5,014 bases of DNA, taken from the NCBI GenBank assembly GCA_027353565.1, contig DAIEHO010000086.1, forward strand, positions 1 through 5,014, written 5' to 3'. A model generated the notes under the pieces. It searched no databases. It worked only from the letters and a program-made list of their open reading frames with translations, and was not told the origin of the DNA. Position numbers and translations under genes: made by a program. The stretch's first letter is position 1. The number at the start of each line of letters is the position of its first letter. The stretch is from Propionibacteriaceae bacterium. GTDB taxonomy: Bacteria > Actinomycetota > Actinomycetes > Propionibacteriales > Propionibacteriaceae. Of the stretch, positions 1 through 5,014 are shown piece by piece.

Positions 1-68
1 CTGTCCCGCCACGGTTCATCCCTCTCGTCCTGCTCCGGCTCGGAGCCGGATGGTCTCTGGAGACTCAC
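1..68 (-). CDS. N-terminus of an unrecognised acidic protein (partial, runs off the left edge)
   Basis: The first 22 codons begin with GTG and run out of the window. The visible residues read MSLQRPSGSEPEQDERDEPW and then R-D, a hydrophilic stretch rich in Glu, Asp, Pro and Ser. This looks like a disordered cytosolic tail, and no signal peptide or membrane segment is visible yet. The start is chosen because AAGGGAG lies six bases upstream of the GTG, the best Shine-Dalgarno in the window. Third positions are mostly G or C, as in the neighbouring genes. It points the same way as gltX, 247 nt downstream of the gltX stop, so it probably has its own promoter. A competing ATG at 17-19 in another frame follows GAGAGGG too closely to be convincing. 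No function can be assigned from so little sequence. Confidence 0.5.
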   Translation of the reverse strand, partial: MSLQRPSGSEPEQDERDEPWRD

Positions 69-74
69 GGTGAG

Positions 75-81
75 CTCCCTT
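75..81 (-). promoter_or_regulatory. Ribosome binding site of the left-edge gene
   Basis: Read on the minus strand this is AAGGGAG, six bases before the GTG at 66-68. It is a close match to the anti-Shine-Dalgarno and decides the start of the left-edge gene. Neither synthetase gene has an equivalent site. Confidence 0.5.
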
Positions 82-85
82 GTCG

Positions 86-126
86 CACCGACCCACGCGG
101 TCGGGTGTGTCGCGTGCTACGACCGC
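86..126 (-). other. Two mutually exclusive hairpins just upstream of a ribosome binding site
   Basis: On the minus strand GCGGTCG (126-120) is perfectly complementary to CGACCGC (103-97), giving a 7-bp stem with a 16-nt loop. The same CGACC bases can instead pair with the following GGTCGGTG (93-86), giving an 8-bp stem with one bulged C and a 5-nt loop. The second hairpin ends five bases before the AAGGGAG site. Pairing was checked by eye. GC-rich DNA yields such stems by chance, so any regulatory role is inference. Confidence 0.25.
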
Positions 127-247
127 ACTCGTCCCCTGCATGATCGCAGTGACCGATGTCCGGCGAAGACCGGCACCCTTGTGGAGAGTCTCCTGGAACG
201 GTGCGTTGACGCGATCAAAGACCGCACGACGCACCCCGGCGACCCGT

Positions 248-260
248 CGGGGCAACCCCG
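248..260 (-). other. Short GC hairpin downstream of gltX, possible weak terminator
   Basis: CGGGG and CCCCG flank a three-base loop 56 bases past the gltX stop. There is no T-run on either side, so it does not meet the usual intrinsic terminator pattern. It could assist termination of gltX transcripts. It also lies at the expected start point of the candidate promoter at 263-291, which makes its role ambiguous. Confidence 0.15.
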
Positions 261-262
261 CA

Positions 263-291
263 ATCCTGACACTTCTGTCCACCCGTGGCAA
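263..291 (-). promoter_or_regulatory. Candidate promoter for the left-edge gene
   Basis: On the minus strand TTGCCA (291-286) is followed after 17 bases by CAGGAT (268-263). TTGCCA differs from TTGACA at one base, and CAGGAT differs from the common actinobacterial TAGGAT at one base. Transcription would start near 256 and leave a leader of about 190 nt before the GTG at 68. The leader includes the alternative hairpins at 86-126. No better TANNNT element was seen closer to the gene. The match is by eye and could be chance. Confidence 0.25.
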
Positions 292-315
292 ATCCGGCCG
301 GAGCGTGACGCCGCC

Positions 316-1782
316 TCACAGCGAGGCCCGTAGCGAGCGCAGGCGCGCCAGCACGGACTCCTTGCCCAGCAGTGCCATCGACTCGAACAGGGGCGGCGAG
401 ACCTTGCGACCTGTGACCGCGACCCGGAGCGCCGCGAAGGCGACCCGCGGCTTGAGGCCGAGACCCTCCACCAGCGTCGTGCGCAGGCCCTCGTCGATCG
501 CCTCGTGGGTGAACTCGGGCAGTGCCTCGAGCGTCGCGACCGCTGCGTCGAGCACTCCCGGTGCCGCATCCGTGAGCTGCGAGCGGGCGTCCTCGTCGAT
601 GACGAGGTCGGCGTCCGGCGTGAGCGCGAACGTCAGCTGGTCGAGGGCGTCGGAGAGGAGCACCAGGCGCGGCTGGAGCATCGCCGCCGCCCCGTACACG
701 ACGGCCGACTCGGCGACCGTCAGTGGGCGCTGGTGCGTGCGGACGAAGTCCACCAGCCGCTCCCCCAGCTCGGCCACGGGGAGGTTGCGGATGTACGTGC
801 CGTTGAGCCAGTTGAGCTTGTCCAGGTCGAAGATCGGACCGACCGTGTTGATCTTCGTCCACTCGAAGCCCTCGACGAACTCGTCGAATGTCGAGATCTC
901 GGACTCGTCGTCCGCTGGAGGGTACGCGAGCAGCTGGAGGAAGTTCCGCAGCGCCTCGGGCAGGTAGCCCTGCTCGACGAACCACAGCAGCCGTGCGGCG
1001 GGGTTCTTGCGCTTGGAGATCTTCGACCTGTCGGTGTTGCGCAGCAACGGCATGTGCGCGAACGCGGGCGCGTCCCAGCCGAGCCAGCCGTACAGCAGCA
1101 GGTGTTTCGGGGTCGACGAGATCCACTCCTCGCCGCGGACGACGTGGGTGATCCCCATGAGGTGGTCGTCCACGACGACCGCCATGTGGTAGGTCGGGAA
1201 GCCGTCGGTCTTGAGCAGCACTTGGTCGTCGGGTCGAGGGGCCGCGACCGAGCCGCGGATGAGGTCGTCGAACACCAGCGGTACGTCGTCCGGCACCAGC
1301 ATCCGCACGACCGGAGTCTCCTGGAACCCCGGCAGCAGGGCACGCTCCTCGCGGGTCTTCCCGAGGCACAGGCGGTCGTAGCCGGTCACCGACGCCTTGG
1401 ACCGCTCCTGGCTCTTGCGGAGCTCGGCCAGCCGCTCCGGAGTGCACCAGCAGTAGTAGGCGTGGCCGTCCGCGACGAGCCTGTCCACGTACGGCCGGTA
1501 CGTGTCGAGCCGCTCGCTCTGGCGGTACGGGGCATAGGGGCCGCCGACGTCGGGGCCCTCGTCCCACGGCAGCCCGAGCCAGCGCAGCGTCTCCGTGATC
1601 TGCCGCTCGGAGTCGGCCTGGTACCGGGCGCGGTCCGTGTCCTCGATGCGGAGCACGAACGCACCGCCGGTCTTGCGGGCGTACGCGAGGTTGAACAGCG
1701 ACATGTACGCGGTGCCCACGTGCGGGTCACCGGTCGGGGACGGGGCGACGCGCAGGCGTGCAGGCGGGAGATCTGAGGTCAC
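316..1782 (-). CDS. gltX: Glutamyl-tRNA synthetase
   Basis: Cytosolic class I aminoacyl-tRNA synthetase that uses ATP to attach glutamate to tRNA-Glu. The 488-residue product has the usual GltX length. Residues 10-50 carry the Rossmann-fold start, with APSPTGDPHVG holding the HIGH-type motif at 21-24 and the RIEDTD motif at 45-50. The KMSKS-type loop is KISKRK at 254-259, followed by the alpha-helical anticodon-binding half that ends in the typical PPLFES and LLGKE blocks near 463-475. Cys111, Cys113 and Cys139 recall the zinc-binding insertion of Escherichia coli GltX, but the final His (C-x-H) is Gly141. The N-terminal wording (GDPHVGTAY, DVGGP, PYRQSER) reminds me of Pseudomonas-type GltX more than of the usual Streptomyces enzyme; this is from memory, not alignment. 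The GTG at 1782 is preferred because family similarity begins right after it, a TAGGCT -10 element lies eight bases upstream, and the 27-codon in-frame extension to 1863 has no family resemblance. Confidence 0.96.
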   Translation of the reverse strand: MTSDLPPARLRVAPSPTGDPHVGTAYMSLFNLAYARKTGGAFVLRIEDTDRARYQADSERQITETLRWLGLPWDEGPDVGGPYAPYRQSERLDTYRPYVDRLVADGHAYYCWCTPERLAELRKSQERSKASVTGYDRLCLGKTREERALLPGFQETPVVRMLVPDDVPLVFDDLIRGSVAAPRPDDQVLLKTDGFPTYHMAVVVDDHLMGITHVVRGEEWISSTPKHLLLYGWLGWDAPAFAHMPLLRNTDRSKISKRKNPAARLLWFVEQGYLPEALRNFLQLLAYPPADDESEISTFDEFVEGFEWTKINTVGPIFDLDKLNWLNGTYIRNLPVAELGERLVDFVRTHQRPLTVAESAVVYGAAAMLQPRLVLLSDALDQLTFALTPDADLVIDEDARSQLTDAAPGVLDAAVATLEALPEFTHEAIDEGLRTTLVEGLGLKPRVAFAALRVAVTGRKVSPPLFESMALLGKESVLARLRSLRASL

Positions 1783-1790
1783 GGCCGAGG

Positions 1791-1796
1791 AGCCTA
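1791..1796 (-). promoter_or_regulatory. -10 element of gltX, leaderless configuration
   Basis: On the minus strand the hexamer is TAGGCT, a good fit to the actinobacterial TANNNT -10 pattern. Eight bases separate it from the gltX GTG, so transcription should begin at or within a base or two of the start codon. No purine-rich ribosome binding site is present in those eight bases (CCTCGGCC). A convincing -35 was not found. Confidence 0.5.
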
Positions 1797-1873
1797 CCGG
1801 GGCGTCGCCGGACCGGCGGTCGCAGCCCGCGCCGGGGAGCGGGACACGTGACGGGTCGAGCACCCGCCTGCGC

Positions 1874-1879
1874 TAGTTT
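1874..1879 (+). promoter_or_regulatory. -10 element of glnS, leaderless configuration
   Basis: TAGTTT fits TANNNT and lies seven bases before the glnS ATG at 1887, the spacing expected if transcription starts on the A of ATG. The intervening TCCCCCT contains no Shine-Dalgarno. A weak -35 candidate, TGACGG at 1849-1854, gives a 19-base spacer and is not firm. Confidence 0.5.
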
Positions 1880-1886
1880 TCCCCCT

Positions 1887-3572
1887 ATGACAGAGCCCGT
1901 TGCCGCCACCGACTTCATCCGTGACACCGTGGCGCGCGACAACGAGCAGGGCACGTACGGCGGGCGCGTCCAGACACGCTTCCCGCCGGAGCCGAACGGC
2001 TACCTCCATATCGGCCACGCGAAGGCGATCACGGTCGACTTCGGCATCGCACGGGACTTCGGAGGCCTGTGCAACCTGCGCCTCGACGACACCAACCCCG
2101 ACACCGAGCAGGTCGAGTACGTCGACGCCATCGTCTCCGACATCGAGTGGCTCGGCTACGAGCCTGCGGCCGTGCTCCATGCCTCCGACTACTTCCCCGT
2201 CCTGTACGAGTGGGCCGAGCACCTCGTCATGACGGGGTTCGCCTATGTCGACGACCAGGACGTCGAGACCATCTCCGCCCAGCGCGGCGGGTACGGGAAG
2301 CCGGGCGTCGAGTCTCCGTACCGCAACCGGAGCGTCGAGGAGAACCTCGACCTGTTCCGCCGGATGCGCGCCGGCGAGTTCGCCGAGGGGTCGAGGGTGC
2401 TGCGCGCGAAGGTCGACATGCAGCACGAGAACATGCAGATGCGCGACCCGGTCATGTACCGGATCCGGTTCAGCCACCACCACAACACCGGTGACGAGTG
2501 GTGCATCTACCCCACGTACGACTGGGCGCACGGGCAGTCCGACGCGATCGAGGGCGTGACGCACTCGATCTGCACGTTGGAGTTCGACTCGCACAGGGCT
2601 CTCTACGACTGGTACCTCGAACACTGCCCGCTGCCCGGCGACCAGCCGAAGCAGATCGAGTTCGCCCGGCTCGAGTTCACCCACACGGTGACGTCGAAGC
2701 GTCGGCTGCTGAAGCTCGTCACCGACGGGATCGTGTCCGGCTGGGACGACCCTCGGATGCCGACGTTGCAGGGTCTGCGCCGTCGCGGCTACCCCGCGTC
2801 GGCGATCCGCGACTTCTGCCACGACATCGGCACGACGAAGACGAACAGCCGGCAGTCGATCGAGGCTCTCGAGGCGTACATCCGGCGCGAGCTGAACAAG
2901 ACGTCGCAGCGCCGGATGGCCGTCCTCAACCCCCTGAAGCTCGTCATCACGAACTGGCCCACCGACGAGGACGGCGCACCGCTGGTCGACCACTTCGACA
3001 TCGTCAACAACCCCGAGAACGAGGCCGACGGCACACGCTCAGTGGCCTTCTCCGGTGAGCTCTGGATCGAGGCGGACGACTTCGCCGAGGTGCCACCGCC
3101 CAAGTTCTTCCGGCTCAGCCCCGGCAAGGAGGTACGGCTCCGTGGCGCCTATCTGGTCACCGCGACCGGCGTCGTCAAGGACTCCTCGGGCGCGATCGTG
3201 GCCGTCGAGGCCACGTACGACCCCGCGTCGAAGGGCGGCAACGCACCGGACGGCCGCAAGGTGAAGTCGACGATGCACTGGGTGTCGGCGCCGCACGCGA
3301 TCGACGCGGCCGTGGCTCTGTACGAGCGGCTGTTCGCGGCCGCATACCCGGGCGAACGTACCGGCGAGCCGCTCGACGACGTCAACCCCGACTCGCTGCA
3401 GCTCGTCACGGGCGCGAAGGTCGAAGCCGCCCTGGCGGACACGTCACCCGGTGAGGTCGTCCAGTTCGAACGCCTCGGCTACTTCGCCCAGGATGCTCGG
3501 ACGCCCATGCTGTTCCACCGCACCGTCGGCCTCCGCGACGAGTGGGCTGCGATCCAGAAGCGTCAGGGCTAG
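1887..3572 (+). CDS. glnS: Glutaminyl-tRNA synthetase
   Basis: Cytosolic class Ib synthetase that charges tRNA-Gln directly with glutamine using ATP. The product is 561 residues, close to the 554 of E. coli GlnS, and clearly collinear with it. FPPEPNGYLHIGHAK at 32-46 carries the HIGH motif (41-44), and LRLDDTNP (64-71) supplies the acidic residues of the glutamine and ATP site. YPTYDWAH (208-215) keeps the Tyr and His used for glutamine recognition in E. coli, and CTLEF follows at 229-233. The KMSKS-type loop is VTSKRR (268-273), then GWDDPRMPT and GLRRRGYP. Two beta-barrel anticodon-binding domains fill roughly 345-561, ending in the FERLGYF and HRTVGLRDEW blocks. There is no C-terminal YqeY domain such as occurs in some fused GlnS proteins. 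The ATG at 1887 is chosen because E. coli-like sequence (TDFIRD) begins eight residues later and a -10 element abuts it. The gene is divergent from gltX and convergent with the dehydrogenase 7 nt away. Confidence 0.97.
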   Translation: MTEPVAATDFIRDTVARDNEQGTYGGRVQTRFPPEPNGYLHIGHAKAITVDFGIARDFGGLCNLRLDDTNPDTEQVEYVDAIVSDIEWLGYEPAAVLHASDYFPVLYEWAEHLVMTGFAYVDDQDVETISAQRGGYGKPGVESPYRNRSVEENLDLFRRMRAGEFAEGSRVLRAKVDMQHENMQMRDPVMYRIRFSHHHNTGDEWCIYPTYDWAHGQSDAIEGVTHSICTLEFDSHRALYDWYLEHCPLPGDQPKQIEFARLEFTHTVTSKRRLLKLVTDGIVSGWDDPRMPTLQGLRRRGYPASAIRDFCHDIGTTKTNSRQSIEALEAYIRRELNKTSQRRMAVLNPLKLVITNWPTDEDGAPLVDHFDIVNNPENEADGTRSVAFSGELWIEADDFAEVPPPKFFRLSPGKEVRLRGAYLVTATGVVKDSSGAIVAVEATYDPASKGGNAPDGRKVKSTMHWVSAPHAIDAAVALYERLFAAAYPGERTGEPLDDVNPDSLQLVTGAKVEAALADTSPGEVVQFERLGYFAQDARTPMLFHRTVGLRDEWAAIQKRQG

Positions 3573-3578
3573 ACCCTG
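3564..3578. terminator. Possible weak bidirectional hairpin between convergent genes
   Basis: CAGGG (3564-3568) and CCCTG (3574-3578) can form a 5-bp stem around a CTAGA loop. The hairpin covers the glnS stop codon (3570-3572) and ends one base before the stop of the converging reading frame (3580-3582). There is no T-run on either strand, so it is at best a weak or factor-assisted terminator. Confidence 0.2.
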
Positions 3579-3579
3579 C

Positions 3580-4325
3580 CTAGCGGCCGCCGGCAACGTC
3601 GACGATGGAGCCGGTCGTGTACGAGGCCGCGTCCGACAGCAGCCACAGGATCGCCTCGGCGACCTCGTCGGAGCGTCCCGGGCGCTTCATCGGCAGGCCA
3701 GCCGCAAGTCTCGCGGCCCTGCCCGGCTCCCCGCCACTGGCGTGGATCTCGGTGTCGATGACGCCGGGGCGTACGGCGTTGACCCTGATCCCCTCCGCTG
3801 CGACCTCGAGGGCCAGACCACGGGTGAACGTGTCGACGGCACCCTTGGACGCGGCGTAGTCGAGGTACTCCCCCGGCGAGCCGAGCCTGGACGCGGCCGA
3901 CGACACGTTGACGATGGCGCCGCCCGTCCGCCTTGGCGCGTCGACATGCGCCGTACGGCCTCGCGGGACGGCAGGAACGTCCCGACCACGTTCGTACGCA
4001 GGATGCGCAGCAGGCGCTCCTCGTCCAGGTCCTCCAGCCGGGCCTGCCGCTCGAGCGTGCCGGCGTTGTTGACCAGCGCCGTGACCGGCCCCAGCGCGGA
4101 GTCCACCGCCGCGAACAGGCGAGCCACCTGGTCGGACCGCCCGACGTCGGCCTGCACGGCGATGGCCTCGCCGCCGCTGCGGATGATGGTGTCCGCCACC
4201 CGCGCGGCGGACGCCTCGTCGCGCAGGTAGTTCACGCACACCCGGTAGCCCCGATGGGCACCGAGGATCGCCGTGGCGGCGCCGATCCCCCGCCCACCGC
4301 CGGTCACGACCAGAACGGGGTCCAC
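3580..4325 (-). pseudogene. Short-chain dehydrogenase/reductase with an internal frameshift
   Basis: An NAD(P)-dependent oxidoreductase of the classical SDR family, interrupted once. The first frame, from a GTG at 4325, gives VVTGGGRGIGAAT (TGxxxGxG nucleotide motif at about 8-15), QADVG (Asp60), VNNAG (85-89) and RTNVVG (Asn112), then becomes nonsense after MSTRQGGR. The other frame resumes with GGAIVNVSSAAS, the YAASK active-site Tyr and Lys, IRVNAVRPG and a typical C-terminus ending VDVAGGR. Adding one G to the minus-strand GGG opposite 3923-3925 joins the halves into a normal 248-residue SDR. As written, the first frame runs on to 3687 and yields about 212 residues without the catalytic Tyr-Lys pair. 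It is either a recent pseudogene or a sequencing error in a C-rich run. The substrate cannot be told. The GTG lies five bases after the stop of the upstream gene with no clear ribosome binding site, which suggests translational coupling. Confidence 0.85.
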
Positions 4326-4330
4326 GGGTC

Positions 4331-5014
4331 TCAGCCCGGGAAGTCGACGGTGATGGTCTCGCCGTTGATCGTTCCGACCACCGACGTCACGGATGTGGTC
4401 CCCGAGTACGTGTTCCCCTGGGGGTCGGCGGCGGTGACCTTCACCGAGACGTTGGCCGACAAGGTGATCCTCGTCGGGTCTCCGTACGAGACCTGCGGCG
4501 TCGCATCGGAGAACGGTGCCGCCGAGCCGTCGACGGTGCGCTTCAACGAGCCGGCCGCCAGCGTCACGCCATCGGGCAGCGGCGTATTCATGCCGCAGTC
4601 CTTGGGGTTGGTGTCCTGGACGCCCAGGCACCGGGTCAGCCACGCCTGGGACTGGCTGATCATGAGCGTCTTGCCCGCGTCGGTGAGCGAGGGCTCGCTC
4701 GACGACAGTGCCGAGACGTAGTCACTCGGCTCGTCCACGGTGAAGCTCGTCGTGTCGAACGTGAGCAGCGACGTGCCGGTCGCGAGCTGGTACACACCGG
4801 GGAACAACGAGATCTTCGTCGACGGCGCGCTGGTGCCGTTGATCGTGACGCCGAGCGTGCCCCAGTAGCTCGGACGGTCCACCGTGGTGACGACGTCGTC
4901 GAGCTTCCAGATCCTGCCCACCTTGGTCAGCTGGTAGCTGGCCTGGACGAGGGTCCCGGCGAGCTTGTAGCTCGCTGAGAGGTTCGTCGAGGTTCCCACG
5001 TCCTTGTGCGCGTC
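4331..5014 (-). CDS. C-terminal part of a beta-rich, probably exported envelope protein (partial)
   Basis: The reading frame is open to the right edge, leaving 227 visible residues and no N-terminus. The GTG at 4999 is in frame but is not taken as the start, because the codons before it (D-A-H-K-D) stay open and no ribosome binding site is visible. The composition is rich in Ser, Thr, Val and Gly with alternating beta-strand patterns. Features in order are YQLTKVGRIWKLDD (about 27-40), VDRPSYWGTLGVTINGT, LFPGVYQLAT (about 70-79), a helix-like segment around LTDAGKTLMISQSQAWL (about 110-126), two cysteines spaced C-x10-C (129 and 140), and a C-terminal beta segment ending ITVDFPG. This resembles membrane-anchored or lipoprotein-like actinobacterial proteins of unknown function, with a possible disulfide outside the cell. 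That resemblance is from memory. The signal peptide or membrane anchor would lie beyond the window. It probably shares a transcript with the dehydrogenase five bases downstream. Confidence 0.75.
   Translation of the reverse strand, partial: DAHKDVGTSTNLSASYKLAGTLVQASYQLTKVGRIWKLDDVVTTVDRPSYWGTLGVTINGTSAPSTKISLFPGVYQLATGTSLLTFDTTSFTVDEPSDYVSALSSSEPSLTDAGKTLMISQSQAWLTRCLGVQDTNPKDCGMNTPLPDGVTLAAGSLKRTVDGSAAPFSDATPQVSYGDPTRITLSANVSVKVTAADPQGNTYSGTTSVTSVVGTINGETITVDFPG

Noticed and set aside
34..50. Perfect 17-base palindrome (TCCGGCTC-G-GAGCCGGA) that could be a terminator or operator
   Set aside because: It lies inside the probable coding start of the left-edge gene, where it encodes Ser-Gly-Ser-Glu-Pro, and no T-run follows on either strand.
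16..291. 91-codon minus-strand reading frame downstream of gltX
   Set aside because: The sequence is Arg-rich and low in complexity with no family resemblance, has no ribosome binding site, and overlaps the better-supported GTG start at 68 in another frame.
1..315. tRNA-Gln or tRNA-Glu gene near gltX, as seen in some actinobacteria
   Set aside because: No T-arm consensus with matching stems or cloverleaf could be found on either strand.
505..1776. 423-codon plus-strand reading frame antisense to gltX
   Set aside because: It is a shadow of GC-rich codon use in gltX, with Val/Arg/Leu-rich translation and no motifs. The opposite strand is unambiguously gltX.
1783..1863. 27-codon N-terminal extension of gltX from an in-frame ATG at 1863
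   Set aside because: The extension has no GltX similarity, would cover the TAGGCT promoter element, and would make the protein longer than the family norm.
1794..2993. 399-codon minus-strand reading frame antisense to glnS
   Set aside because: The same kind of shadow; the plus strand encodes an intact GlnS throughout.
3904..3950. Programmed ribosomal frameshifting in the dehydrogenase
   Set aside because: The junction has no slippery heptamer or clear stimulatory structure, and SDR genes are not known to use recoding. A one-base deletion explains it more simply.

Overview
The window is a GC-rich stretch with strong G/C bias at third codon positions, GTG starts and TANNNT-type promoter elements. 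It most likely comes from an actinobacterial chromosome, but nothing in it fixes the genus. It reads mainly as core translation genes with a small envelope/redox pair beside them. I found no mobile element, CRISPR array, rRNA or tRNA, and nothing I would call a new multi-gene system.

Layout from left to right: (1) the first 22 codons of an unrecognised acidic protein leave the left edge on the minus strand, behind a good ribosome binding site; (2) a 247-nt non-coding stretch (69-315) holds a possible promoter and several GC hairpins; (3) gltX, glutamyl-tRNA synthetase, lies on the minus strand (316-1782); (4) a 104-nt divergent spacer carries one TANNNT -10 element next to each start codon and no Shine-Dalgarno for either gene; (5) glnS, glutaminyl-tRNA synthetase, lies on the plus strand (1887-3572); (6) after a 7-nt gap comes a convergent short-chain dehydrogenase/reductase reading frame on the minus strand (3580-4325), broken by an apparent single-base deletion; (7) five bases further upstream is the C-terminal part of a beta-rich, probably exported protein (4331-5014) that enters from the right edge.

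The two synthetases work on neighbouring steps: GltX charges tRNA-Glu and GlnS charges tRNA-Gln. Many actinobacteria lack GlnS and make Gln-tRNA-Gln through mischarging by GltX plus the GatCAB amidotransferase. A divergent gltX/glnS pair with a shared, apparently leaderless control region is therefore the most informative part of the window. The right-hand pair looks co-transcribed, with the dehydrogenase distal to the envelope protein. The dehydrogenase is either a recent pseudogene or a casualty of a base-call error in a C-rich run.
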